This document shows positions 20,150 through 27,791 of a stretch of DNA of 64,000 nt, piece after piece. The notes below the pieces were generated by a model. That model did no database searches, was not told the origin of the DNA, and was given only the letters and a program-made list of their open reading frames with translations. This DNA comes from Azospira sp. I13 (GTDB lineage Bacteria; Pseudomonadota; Gammaproteobacteria; Burkholderiales; Rhodocyclaceae), in the NCBI RefSeq assembly GCF_003112695.1, contig NZ_BFBP01000010.1, positions 1 to 64,000 of the forward strand, read 5' to 3'. A program made the position numbers and the translations under genes. Every line of letters begins with the position of its first letter. Position 1 is the stretch's first letter.

Positions 20150-21118
20150 ATGGACCTTGCCCAGTTGACCGACGCCTTGCAGCGGGATGCCGCCTGGGTG
20201 GTCTTCTTCAACGTCCTCATGCAGCAGGTGGGCCTGCCGGTGCCCGCCGTGCCGACCCTGCTGGTAGCCGGCAGCCTGGCGGCTTCTCCCGGCCAGTTGG
20301 GGCAAATACTGGCCGCCGCCGTCCTCGCCTCGGTGATCGCCGACTGGCTCTGGTACCTGGCCGGCAGGGCCTTCGGCTACCGGGTGCTGGCTGGTCTCTG
20401 CCGCCTCTCCATCAACCCCGGCTCCTGCGTCAGCGCCACCGAAGCCCGCTTCACCCGCTGGGGCGCCTGGTCCCTGGTGGTCGCCAAGTTCGCTCCCGGC
20501 TTCTCCACCGTCGCCCCGCCCATTGCCGGCGCCCTGCGCATGGCCCTCGCCGCCTTTCTCGCTGCGGCCGCCATGGGCGCCGCCCTGTGGGCCGGCGGCG
20601 CCATCGCCGCCGGCTGGTGGCTGCGGGACGAGTTGCAGCAGGCCCTGGCGCGGCTGGAGGGCAACGGCGGCACCGCCTTGGCCCTGGTGGCCCTGGCCCT
20701 CGGCCTCTGGTTGGGCTGGAAATTCTGGCAGAAATACCGCTTCGAAAAGCTCGCCGCCATTCCCCACATCACCCCGGCGGAACTGGCAGCCGCCCTGGCC
20801 TCAGCCCAGCCGCCCCTCTTTCTCGACCTGCGGGGCGAAGCCATGATCCGGGCAACCGGCCTGCTGCCCGGCGCCACCGCCGCCACCCTGGAGGCGGTCG
20901 CCCAGATCGCCGCCGACTGGCCCCGGGAACAACTGGTGGTGACCCTGTGCAACTGCCCCCGGGACGCCAGCGCCATCCAGGCCGCCCGGCAACTGACCGC
21001 CCTGGGCTACCGGCAGGCCCGCCCCCTGCGGGGTGGCTACCAGGCCTGGCAGGCCCACGGCGCCGTTCCCGCCCACCCCACTCCCCAGCACTGCTCTTGC
21101 CCGAAGGAAAACCCATGA
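20150..21118 (+). CDS. DedA-family membrane protein fused to a rhodanese domain
   Basis: A 322-residue protein. The first 200 residues form a DedA (SNARE-associated) membrane domain: QVGLPVPAVPTLLVAGSLA, then DWLWYLAGRAFGYRVL, and GAWSLVVAKFAPGFSTVAPPIAG, the DedA core with its F-x-P motif. After a last helix (about 183-200) the C-terminal 105 residues form a rhodanese-like domain (PLFLDLRGE; loop LCNCPRDASAIQAARQL; PLRGGYQAW), with cysteines in the active-site loop. DedA proteins act in membrane lipid transport and proton-motive force upkeep. The job of the rhodanese tail is unknown. The ATG at 20150 has GGAG upstream. Its stop overlaps the next start (ATGA), so the two are coupled. Confidence 0.85.
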   Translation: MDLAQLTDALQRDAAWVVFFNVLMQQVGLPVPAVPTLLVAGSLAASPGQLGQILAAAVLASVIADWLWYLAGRAFGYRVLAGLCRLSINPGSCVSATEARFTRWGAWSLVVAKFAPGFSTVAPPIAGALRMALAAFLAAAAMGAALWAGGAIAAGWWLRDELQQALARLEGNGGTALALVALALGLWLGWKFWQKYRFEKLAAIPHITPAELAAALASAQPPLFLDLRGEAMIRATGLLPGATAATLEAVAQIAADWPREQLVVTLCNCPRDASAIQAARQLTALGYRQARPLRGGYQAWQAHGAVPAHPTPQHCSCPKENP

Positions 21119-21732
21119 GCCAAGCCCCCGCCGACAAGCCCGCCCACCAGCGCCCGGAGCTGCCGGATTTCTGGGACAAGCGTTTTGCCGAAGGCGTCAC
21201 CCCCTGGGACCACGGCTACGCCCCGGCGGAGCTGGAAGCCCTTGCCCCGCCCGCGGACAGCCCGGCCCGCCCGCGCATCCTGGTGCCCGGCTGCGGCCAT
21301 GCCCGGGAGGCCGGCTGGCTGGATGCCCGGGGCTGGGCCGTCACCGCCCTGGACTTCTCCCCCGCCGCCGTCAGCGCCGCCCGGGACACCCTGGGGGCCT
21401 GGAACGGCGAACTGCATTGCGCCGATTTCTTCACCTTCGCCCCGGCCACGCCCTACGACGTGGTTTACGAACGGGCCTTCCTCTGCGCCCTACCGCGCAA
21501 GCTGTGGGCCGGCTACGGCCCGCGCATGGCCGAACTGGTGCGGCCCGGCGGCTACCTGGCCGGCTTTTTCTTCTTCAGCGACGAACCCAAGGGCCCGCCC
21601 TTCGGCATCGGCGAAGCCGAGCACGCCGCCCTGCTCTCCCCCTGGTTCGACAAGATTGCCGACACCCCCTCCCAGGCGCCGATCCCGGTGTTTGCCGAGG
21701 GCGAACGCTGGCAGGTGTGGCAGCGGCGATAA
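21115..21732 (+). CDS. SAM-dependent methyltransferase, thiopurine methyltransferase-like
   Basis: A 205-residue class I methyltransferase of the TPMT/TehB-like group. It opens FWDKRFAEGVTPWDHG, the typical family start, has the SAM-binding motif RILVPGCGHAREAGWL, then VTALDFSPAAV, and the post-II motif YDVVYERAFLCALP. Family members methylate thiols, tellurite, selenite or halides; the substrate here is not known. It is translationally coupled to the DedA-rhodanese gene by an ATGA overlap. The shared link to sulfur or selenium chemistry with the rhodanese domain is a tempting inference. Confidence 0.85.
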   Translation: MSQAPADKPAHQRPELPDFWDKRFAEGVTPWDHGYAPAELEALAPPADSPARPRILVPGCGHAREAGWLDARGWAVTALDFSPAAVSAARDTLGAWNGELHCADFFTFAPATPYDVVYERAFLCALPRKLWAGYGPRMAELVRPGGYLAGFFFFSDEPKGPPFGIGEAEHAALLSPWFDKIADTPSQAPIPVFAEGERWQVWQRR

Positions 21733-21840
21733 GCCCTCCGCTAAGGCGGATGGATTGCCTTGCCCTGGAGCCAGGCAATCCGGCAGAAACCTGCAAACTG
21801 CGGCACAACCCAAAGATACTCATAGCCCCGACAGCCAAGC

Positions 21841-21886
21841 AAAACGGCCCTTCCCGCCATGAACTGGGGCGAAGGGTCGTTTTTTC
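21841..21886. terminator. bidirectional terminator between the methyltransferase and cytochrome c4 genes
   Basis: AAAACGGCCCTTC pairs with GAAGGGTCGTTTT with one mismatch. T6 follows on the plus strand and T4 on the minus strand. Confidence 0.7.
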
Positions 21887-21934
21887 TGCCGCCCGGGTCT
21901 TTCGCCGGAGCGGCCGGGTATCCCCGGTGTTTCC

Positions 21935-22636
21935 TTACTGCTTGTTCACTTCTTCCTGCAGGGCCGTGACGTAGGCCAGGATGTTCTGGATGTCTTCCGG
22001 CTTCAGGGTGTTGAGGATGCCCTGGGTGGTTTCTTCGTCGTGGGGGCGGTCGCCCTTCAGGTAGAGGTCCACCTGGCGCTTGAGGTACTGGGAATACTGG
22101 CCCACCAGGCGGGGGAACATGCCCCGGCCCTTGGCGGTCTTGCCGTGGCAGGCGGCGCAGCTTTGCTGGTAGAGGGCCTTGCCGGCCTCCACGTCGCCGG
22201 GCTCCCGGGGCACGATCATGACCTTTTCCATGGCGGTCAGGCGGGTCAGGGCGTCGTCGGTGTCCTTGAAGACGGGAATGGCGGTGGGCAGTTCGATGCC
22301 GGACACGTAGTCGGAAACGATCTTCATGTCCTCGTGGGACAGTTCCCGCTCTTCGGTGTAGGGCACCATGGGGATGTTCACCCGGATGCGCTTCTGGAAG
22401 GCCTTGAGCTGGGATTCCATGTACTTGGCCTGCTGGCCGGCGATGCGGGGGTATTCGCCCTTCTTGCCGCCCTGGCCGAATTCGCCGTGGCAGGCGGCGC
22501 AGGGGCCGTAGATTTCCTTGCCCTTTTCATCGGCACTGGCGTAGGGCGAGAGCAGGAGCGCCGCGGCACAGGCGGCGATCAGGGAGGCACCGCGCAGGAA
22601 GGAAGGGCGCGGCAGGCGGCGGGTATTGGCGAGCAT
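21935..22636 (-). CDS. dihaem cytochrome c, c4 type
   Basis: A 233-residue periplasmic electron carrier. It has a signal peptide (about residues 1-35, ending in YASA) and two haem-attachment motifs CAACH at C46-H50 and C160-H164, each starting one cytochrome c lobe. Distal methionines are possible at M90 or nearby and M173 in GRGMFPRL. The two-lobe layout is that of cytochrome c4, which feeds electrons to terminal oxidases or reductases. It is the last gene of a minus-strand run after two tiny cysteine-rich genes, with a -10 candidate 28-33 bases before its ATG. Confidence 0.9.
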   Translation of the reverse strand: MLANTRRLPRPSFLRGASLIAACAAALLLSPYASADEKGKEIYGPCAACHGEFGQGGKKGEYPRIAGQQAKYMESQLKAFQKRIRVNIPMVPYTEERELSHEDMKIVSDYVSGIELPTAIPVFKDTDDALTRLTAMEKVMIVPREPGDVEAGKALYQQSCAACHGKTAKGRGMFPRLVGQYSQYLKRQVDLYLKGDRPHDEETTQGILNTLKPEDIQNILAYVTALQEEVNKQ

Positions 22637-22663
22637 GATGGCCCCGGAAAAATAGGCAGGGCC

Positions 22664-22669
22664 ATTCTA
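22664..22669 (-). promoter_or_regulatory. putative -10 element of the cytochrome c4 gene
   Basis: TAGAAT followed by GGCCC on the minus strand, about 28 bases before the start codon. It is nearly identical to the hemC and zinc-ribbon gene elements. The -35 region is weak. Confidence 0.42.
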
Positions 22670-22730
22670 GGGCCGTGGCCCGGGGCAGAAAATGATTCGG
22701 GTCAAAAGCCGCGCCGGGCGGCCGGCGGGT

Positions 22731-22892
22731 TCAATCCCGACGACAGGACTCGGGGGCGTTGCCGAAGGGGGTCAGGCGGCGGGGGCAATCCCGCTTGCAG
22801 CCGGCGCAGAGGAACTGCTTGGCCTGGTGGAGGATGTGCTGGGCCTTTTGCAGGGAGGCGGTGTGATGTTGCAGGTTTCCTGGGGTTTCCAT
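22731..22892 (-). CDS. 53-residue cysteine-rich protein, unknown function
   Basis: Not assigned to a family. The reading frame runs from ATG at 22892 to TGA at 22731. It has an N-terminal helix-like half rich in His and Gln (NLQHHTASLQKAQHILHQA) and a C-terminal half with four cysteines, CAGCKRDCP and a last ESC, that is C29-x2-C32-x3-C36-x13-C50. This looks like a metal-binding knuckle or an Fe-S site. Codon use matches the neighbours (GC-rich third positions). It starts 30 bases after a second cysteine-rich small gene, and the cytochrome c4 gene follows. Too short to be certain. Confidence 0.5.
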   Translation of the reverse strand: METPGNLQHHTASLQKAQHILHQAKQFLCAGCKRDCPRRLTPFGNAPESCRRD

Positions 22893-22922
22893 GATGAGTC
22901 CCGGAGACAAAGAAACATTTCC

Positions 22923-23105
22923 TCAGGCGGGCGCTTCGCCGTTTTCATCGGCACAGAAGTCGGCGCATTGCCTGGTGGCGGCGGCGGACCGGTAATCCAG
23001 ACAGACCGGACACACCACCGTCTCAGGCCAGTCGGCCAGGGGAACGGCCTGGCGGCAGGCGCCGCAGCGGCATTCCAGGGGGGCTGAGGTCTTTCTGTGG
23101 TCCAT
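22923..23105 (-). CDS. 60-residue cysteine-rich zinc-finger-like protein, unknown function
   Basis: Not assigned to a family. Seven cysteines: C12-x-C14-x2-C17 (ECRCGAC), C32-x2-C35 (CPVC), then C47 and C51. The first five resemble a zinc ribbon, and the tail could add a second site. There is no ribosome site before the ATG at 23105. An FNR-type box is centred 43 bases upstream, so the message may be nearly leaderless. It heads a minus-strand run with a 53-residue cysteine-rich gene and cytochrome c4. A redox or metal role is inference. Confidence 0.55.
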   Translation of the reverse strand: MDHRKTSAPLECRCGACRQAVPLADWPETVVCPVCLDYRSAAATRQCADFCADENGEAPA

Positions 23106-23141
23106 GAAAGGCCAACATACGCCCCTTCCCTAGCCCCTCAT

Positions 23142-23155
23142 TTGATCTATATCGA
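23142..23155 (-). promoter_or_regulatory. FNR/Anr-like box before the cysteine-rich gene pair
   Basis: On the plus strand TTGAT-CTAT-ATCGA, nine of ten fixed positions of TTGAT-N4-ATCAA. It lies between the nitroreductase stop and the minus-strand small genes, so it can only drive the latter. Confidence 0.4.
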
Positions 23156-23205
23156 ATGTTTGTCATATGACCAAAGCCTGAAACCCGCAATGCCGATGGG
23201 CTGGG

Positions 23206-23808
23206 TCAGAGTACCCGGGTGGCGGTTTCAAAGTCCAGGCGCGGACCCCGGGGGTAGTTGCCGGCGGGGTCGCCGTAGCCCAGGTTCACCAGGAAATTGG
23301 CCCGCCAGCGCCCGTCGGGGAAGAACTCGGCATTCACCTTTTCCGCATCGAAGCCGGACATGGGGCCGGCATCCAGCCCCAGCAGACGAGCGGCGATGAT
23401 CAGGTAGGCGCCCTGCAGGCTGGCGTTGCGGAAGGCGGTGCTCTCGGCCAGGGCGGCATTGCCGGCGAAGAGGGGGCGGGCGTCGTAGGCGGGGAACTGC
23501 TCCGGCAGGTGGTCGTAAAAGGCCGTGTCCTGGGCGACGATGACGGTCACCGGGGCGGCCCGGGTCTTGTCCACATTGCCGGGAGCCAGGGCGGGCACCA
23601 GACGCTCCCGGGATGCGGGGGAAGCCAGGAAGACCAGGCGGGCCGGCTGGGTGTTCATGGAGGTGGGGCCCCATTTCATCAGGTCGTAGAGCTGGCGCAG
23701 GGTTTCCGGGCTGACCGGGCGGTCGGTGAAGCGGTTGACGCTGCGGGCCTCGAGAAAGACCTGGGCCAGCACTTCCGGGGATACCGCAGCGGAGGCGGGA
23801 GCGTTCAT
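23206..23808 (-). CDS. nitroreductase-family flavoprotein, malonic semialdehyde reductase-like
   Basis: A 200-residue FMN enzyme of the nitroreductase superfamily, closest by eye to the RutE/HadB group. It shows ARSVNRFTDRPV, LYDLMKWGPTSMNTQPARLVFL, the long NASLQGAYLIIAARLLGLDAGPMSGFD stretch typical of RutE, and the C-terminal NFLVNLGYGDP. RutE reduces malonic semialdehyde to 3-hydroxypropionate in uracil breakdown, but no other rut gene is here, so the physiological substrate is open. The ATG at 23808 was preferred to 23826 because the purine-rich AAAGGAAA sits about eight bases before it. Divergent from the response regulator. Confidence 0.85.
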   Translation of the reverse strand: MNAPASAAVSPEVLAQVFLEARSVNRFTDRPVSPETLRQLYDLMKWGPTSMNTQPARLVFLASPASRERLVPALAPGNVDKTRAAPVTVIVAQDTAFYDHLPEQFPAYDARPLFAGNAALAESTAFRNASLQGAYLIIAARLLGLDAGPMSGFDAEKVNAEFFPDGRWRANFLVNLGYGDPAGNYPRGPRLDFETATRVL

Positions 23809-23983
23809 TTGGTGATTTCCTTTCATGATTCATTTCTCAAGGGTTGCAACGGAGGTGCGCGACCTGCTTGCTTCTCCTGATAGTAGCCAGTCGCCCCAGG
23901 AAGAAAAAGCGATAAAAATCGATCAAACCGTTGAACAAAATAGAACGATTCGGCCAGGCAAAACGCAGCACCAGATGAACCTC

Positions 23984-23989
23984 TATAAT
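23984..23989 (+). promoter_or_regulatory. putative -10 element of the response regulator-kinase-eptA operon
   Basis: TATAAT followed by GCCGCC, 26 bases before the ATG at 24016. No good -35, which fits an activated promoter. Confidence 0.42.
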
Positions 23990-24015
23990 GCCGCCATCCT
24001 TCCCGGGGCAGCCCC

Positions 24016-24684
24016 ATGCACATCCTGATCGTCGAAGACGACCGGCCCATCGCCGAGAATCTCTATGAATACCTGGAATCCCGGGGGCACCAGTGCGACT
24101 ACGCCGACAATCTGGCCGCCGCCACCCGGCGCCTGGCGGAAGCGGAATTCGACTGCGCCGTGCTGGACCGCAGCCTGCCTGACGGCGACGGCCTGAGCCT
24201 GGCCCGGCGGCTGCGGGCCGAGGGCAGCAGTCTTCCCCTGCTCATTCTTACCGCCCGGGACACCCTGGAAGACAAGCTGGCGGGCTTCGACGCCGGCGCC
24301 GACGACTATCTGGTCAAGCCCTTCGCCCTGCAGGAAGTGGAAGCCCGCCTGCAGGTGCTGGCCCGCCGCGCCGCGCCGCGCAAGGACACCGGCACCTGGC
24401 GCCAGGGGCCGCTGGAATACGATGCGGCGGCCCAGGAAATCCGCCTCCACGGCCAGGCCCTGCACCTGCCCCCGAAGGCCCTGCGCCTCACCGCCCTGCT
24501 GCTGCAACAGCCCAACCGGGTGTTCTCCCGGCGGGAGCTGGAAATCGCCATCTGGGGCCGGGAGCAGGAGGCCAGCGACAACCTGCGCAGCCTGCTGCAC
24601 ACCCTGCGGCGCGCCCTGGGGGAAGACGGCGGCGTCGAGGTGATCAACGTACACGGCCTGGGGTACAAGCTTGTCGCCCGCTGA
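24016..24684 (+). CDS. OmpR-family response regulator, PmrA/QseB-like
   Basis: A 222-residue two-component regulator. The receiver domain has the acidic pocket EDD (residues 7-9), phospho-acceptor D51 (CAVLDRSLPDGDG) and the conserved Lys in LVKPFAL. The C-terminal winged helix has RVFSRRELEIAIWG, NLRSLLHTLRRAL and the final VHGLGYKLV. It overlaps the sensor kinase downstream, and the operon continues into a lipid A phosphoethanolamine transferase after a promoter with a direct repeat. A PmrA-like role is inferred from this context. Confidence 0.93.
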   Translation: MHILIVEDDRPIAENLYEYLESRGHQCDYADNLAAATRRLAEAEFDCAVLDRSLPDGDGLSLARRLRAEGSSLPLLILTARDTLEDKLAGFDAGADDYLVKPFALQEVEARLQVLARRAAPRKDTGTWRQGPLEYDAAAQEIRLHGQALHLPPKALRLTALLLQQPNRVFSRRELEIAIWGREQEASDNLRSLLHTLRRALGEDGGVEVINVHGLGYKLVAR

Positions 24685-26014
24685 GCGCAGCGCCGAGGAA
24701 CTGGAGCGGGACCGCAAGGCGCCCTCCATGCGCCTGCGGGTGGCGGTGGCGGTGGCCGCCCTGGCCCTGCTCATCATCCTCGCCCAATCCATCGCCCTGC
24801 TGCTGATGTTCGACGACATGGAGGAGGATTTCATCGACGACCTCCTCGCCACCCAGGTGGAGCACAGCATCGAGCTCTCCCGCACGGCGCCGGACACGGC
24901 CTTTCCCAATACGGTGGACATGACTCTCTACCGGGTCGGCCCCAACACCCCGGCCGATGCGGTGCCGGACAACCTGATCCATCTCCCCCTCGGCAATCAC
25001 GAAATTTACGAGGACGGCAAGGAATACCACGTGGCCGTGCGGGAGGCCGACGGCCAGCGCTTCATCCTCAGCTACGACGTGGCCGAGCACGAGGAGCGGT
25101 TGGACGCGTTGACCGCCATCGTCATCACCGGCGCCGTGGTCATCGGCATCGCCGTGCTGGTACTGGTCTACGCTCTCTCCGGCCGCCTGACGCGGCACCT
25201 GGAATGGCTGGCGCGGCGAGTGCGGGGGGAGGTTCCCGATACCGGCGGCCCGCTCCCCGGCTACGCCCAGCCCGGCATGGAGCGGGAAATCCTCGCCATC
25301 GCCCATGCCCTGGAAGCCCTGGAAGCCCGCCAGGCCGCCCTCCTGCAGCGGGAACGGGATTTCACCGCCGACCTGTCCCACGAGCTGCGCACCCCCCTCA
25401 CCGCCATCCGCACCGACGGCGAACTGCTGGCAGCCCAGGCCGACCTGCCGGAAGGCGTCCAGCGGCGGGGCCGGCGCATCATGGAAAGCGCCGACCGCAT
25501 CACCCGCCTGGCCGAAAGCCTGTTGTTGCTGGCCCGGGAAACCCGCCCCCAATTGCAGGAAGATCTGCGCCTGGCCCTGGAAATCCAGGCCCAGTGGGAT
25601 TTCCTTCTTACCCAGTACGCCAAGCCGGTGGACCTGCAACTGGACATCCGCGAGCCCGCCCTGGTGCGGGCCGACCCCAGCCTGCTGCAACTGGTGCTGC
25701 GCAATCTGCTGGAAAACGCCCTGCGCCACACCGACAGCGGCACCATCCATTGCCGCCTGGAAGGCAGCGTCCTCACCGTGGCGGACCAGGGGCCCGGCTT
25801 CGCCCCGGAAGAGCTGCCCCGCATCTTCGACCGTTTCTACCGCCGCGGCTCCGGCGCCGGCCATGGCCTGGGGCTGGCCCTGGTGGGCCACGTCTGCCGC
25901 GCCTGCGGTTGGCGCATCAGCGCCGCCAACGGCCCCCGGGGCGGCGCCGAGCTGGCCCTGGACCTGGGCGAGGCCCTGGCGATCCCGCCCTTCCCCGCCC
26001 CCGTGGACGACTGA
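24671..26014 (+). CDS. sensor histidine kinase, PmrB/QseC-like
   Basis: A 447-residue membrane kinase partner of the preceding regulator. It has two membrane segments (about 22-46 and 146-170) flanking a 100-residue acidic periplasmic domain (DDMEEDFIDD near its start), then HAMP, the HisKA box with H237 (DLSHELRTPLTAIRTD), and the ATPase domain with N box (LLENALRH), DQGPGFAPEEL and HGLGLALVGHV. The acidic periplasmic face could bind metal ions or cationic peptides. I kept the TTG at 24671, which overlaps the regulator by 14 bases. An ATG at 24728 would remove 19 residues and is possible. Confidence 0.9.
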   Translation: MSPAERSAEELERDRKAPSMRLRVAVAVAALALLIILAQSIALLLMFDDMEEDFIDDLLATQVEHSIELSRTAPDTAFPNTVDMTLYRVGPNTPADAVPDNLIHLPLGNHEIYEDGKEYHVAVREADGQRFILSYDVAEHEERLDALTAIVITGAVVIGIAVLVLVYALSGRLTRHLEWLARRVRGEVPDTGGPLPGYAQPGMEREILAIAHALEALEARQAALLQRERDFTADLSHELRTPLTAIRTDGELLAAQADLPEGVQRRGRRIMESADRITRLAESLLLLARETRPQLQEDLRLALEIQAQWDFLLTQYAKPVDLQLDIREPALVRADPSLLQLVLRNLLENALRHTDSGTIHCRLEGSVLTVADQGPGFAPEELPRIFDRFYRRGSGAGHGLGLALVGHVCRACGWRISAANGPRGGAELALDLGEALAIPPFPAPVDD

Positions 26015-26025
26015 GCCGGCGGGCT

Positions 26026-26077
26026 TCACACTTTCCTCACACTTTCCTCACCCGGCCATCACGCCCCGGAATCTAAA
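26026..26077 (+). promoter_or_regulatory. 11-bp tandem direct repeat and -10 before eptA
   Basis: TCACACTTTCC occurs twice in tandem (26026-26036, 26037-26047), followed by TCAC. The 11-base period is one helical turn, the usual spacing of OmpR-type half sites. A TCTAAA -10 candidate lies at 26072-26077, so the repeat abuts the -35 region. The regulator encoded at 24016 is the obvious candidate. Confidence 0.5.
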
Positions 26078-26109
26078 GTGCGGTCAGCCCAATTCATGCT
26101 GATCGCCCT

Positions 26110-27786
26110 ATGCCCGGACTCGACGCCGCTCTGCCCAAACCCCGTTCCCTCGCCGCCTTGCGCCGCGCCTGGCAAGGCTGGCAGCCCACCCTGGGCGGCA
26201 CGACCCTGGCCCTGCTGAGCAGCCTCTATTTCGCCATCGCCGGCAATGCCATGTTCTGGCACGCCAGCCTGGCCGGGCGGGAAATAGGCCAGGCCAGCAC
26301 CTGGGGCTTCGCCGGCGCCCTCTTCGTTTTCATCACGGCGGTGCATTTCCTCCTCCTGGCGCCCCTGCTCAACCGCTGGAGCAGCAAGCCCCTGCTGGCC
26401 CTGCTCTTCATCGTTCTCGGTTTTGCCAGCTTCTACATGCAGAAGTACGGCATCTACCTGGACCCCTCCATGCTGCGCAACGTCCTCAAGACCGACGTGG
26501 GGGAAGCCCGGGAATTGTTCACCTGGGACCTGCTGCCCCATCTGCTGCTGGTCACCGGCCTGCCCCTGCTGCTGCTCAGCCGCCTGCGCCTGCAGCCCGG
26601 CGGCCTGGGCCGCACCCTGGTCACCCGGGCCGGCGCCATGGTTCTGGCCGCCGTGCTGGGCGGCGGAGCCGTCTTCCTGGTATTCCAGGATTTCGCCTCC
26701 CTGATGCGCAACAACAAGGAAATCCGCTACCTCATCACCCCCGCCAACCTGGCCTATTCCCTCACCCGGGTGGCCAAGGCGGAAGCCGCCCAGGGCCCCC
26801 GCCGGCCCATCGGCACCGATGCCGCCCTGGCCGCGTCCTGGCAACAGCGCAAGAAGCCGGCCCTCTTCGTCATCGTCGTCGGTGAAACCGCCCGGGCCGC
26901 CAACTGGGGTCTCAACGGCTACGCCCGGCAAACCACGCCGGAACTGGCCAAGCGGGATGTCATCAACTTCGCCAACGTGGAAAGCTGCGGCACCAACACC
27001 GAGGTTTCGGTGCCCTGCCTGTTCGCCCCGGTGGGCCGCCGCCAGTACGACGAGAGCCTGATCCGCGGCAGCGAATCCCTGCTCCACGTGCTGGACCGGG
27101 CCGGTTTCAAGGTGCTGTGGCGGGACAACCAGTCCGGCTGCAAGGGCGTCTGCGACGGCCTGCCCAGCGAGGCCCTGAGCAACGCCGGCATTCCCGCCCT
27201 GTGCGACGGTGAGCGCTGCCTGGACGAAGTGCTGCTGCACAACCTGGACAAGGTGCTGGAAGACGGCCGCGGCAACCGGGTGATCGTCATGCACCAGCTG
27301 GGCAACCACGGCCCGGCCTACTACAAGCGCTACCCGGAGGCCTTCCACCGCTTCGCCCCCACCTGCGATTCCGCCGACCTGCGGCAGTGCAGCCGGGAGC
27401 AGATCGTCAATGCCTACGACAACGCCCTGCTGTACACCGACCATGTCCTGGCCAGCACCATCGACTTCCTCAAGCGCCAGGAGAAGGATTACGACACGGC
27501 CATGCTCTACGTTTCCGACCACGGCGAATCCCTGGGCGAAAACAACCTCTTCCTGCACGGCATGCCCTACAGCATCGCCCCCAAGGAGCAGAACCACGTG
27601 CCCATGGTGATGTGGTTCTCCGCCGGCTACACCCGCGACTTCAAGCTCGACACTGCCTGCCTGAAGGCCCGGGCGCGCCAGCCGGCCAGCCACGACCACG
27701 TCTTCCACTCGGTGCTCGGCCTGCTCGACGTGCAGACCGGCCTCTACGAACGCCCCTTTGATCTGGCGGCGGATTGCCGGAGCTGA
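26110..27786 (+). CDS. eptA: lipid A phosphoethanolamine transferase, EptA/PmrC family
   Basis: A 558-residue inner-membrane enzyme that moves phosphoethanolamine from phosphatidylethanolamine to lipid A phosphates. Five N-terminal membrane helices span about residues 30-200. The periplasmic sulfatase-like catalytic domain has the metal ligand Glu in VGETARAANW, the nucleophile Thr in SCGTNTEVSVPC (T295 or T297), cysteines expected to form disulfides, and the metal motif SDHGESLGENNLFLHG. This is the same family as MCR proteins. Such modification lowers the negative surface charge and binding of cationic peptides; the link to the two-component genes upstream supports this. Confidence 0.93.
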   Translation: MPGLDAALPKPRSLAALRRAWQGWQPTLGGTTLALLSSLYFAIAGNAMFWHASLAGREIGQASTWGFAGALFVFITAVHFLLLAPLLNRWSSKPLLALLFIVLGFASFYMQKYGIYLDPSMLRNVLKTDVGEARELFTWDLLPHLLLVTGLPLLLLSRLRLQPGGLGRTLVTRAGAMVLAAVLGGGAVFLVFQDFASLMRNNKEIRYLITPANLAYSLTRVAKAEAAQGPRRPIGTDAALAASWQQRKKPALFVIVVGETARAANWGLNGYARQTTPELAKRDVINFANVESCGTNTEVSVPCLFAPVGRRQYDESLIRGSESLLHVLDRAGFKVLWRDNQSGCKGVCDGLPSEALSNAGIPALCDGERCLDEVLLHNLDKVLEDGRGNRVIVMHQLGNHGPAYYKRYPEAFHRFAPTCDSADLRQCSREQIVNAYDNALLYTDHVLASTIDFLKRQEKDYDTAMLYVSDHGESLGENNLFLHGMPYSIAPKEQNHVPMVMWFSAGYTRDFKLDTACLKARARQPASHDHVFHSVLGLLDVQTGLYERPFDLAADCRS

Positions 27787-27791
27787 TGCCC

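Noticed and set aside
22772-22954. A 60-codon minus-strand frame overlapping the cysteine-rich pair
   Set aside because: It is in a different frame from the 53-codon gene, lacks a ribosome site and has low-complexity Ser/Pro composition; the cysteine-patterned frames are more credible.
23905-23960. ATCGATCAA-containing stretch considered as a second FNR box
   Set aside because: Only one half site is present at the right spacing; the rest does not match TTGAT-N4-ATCAA.
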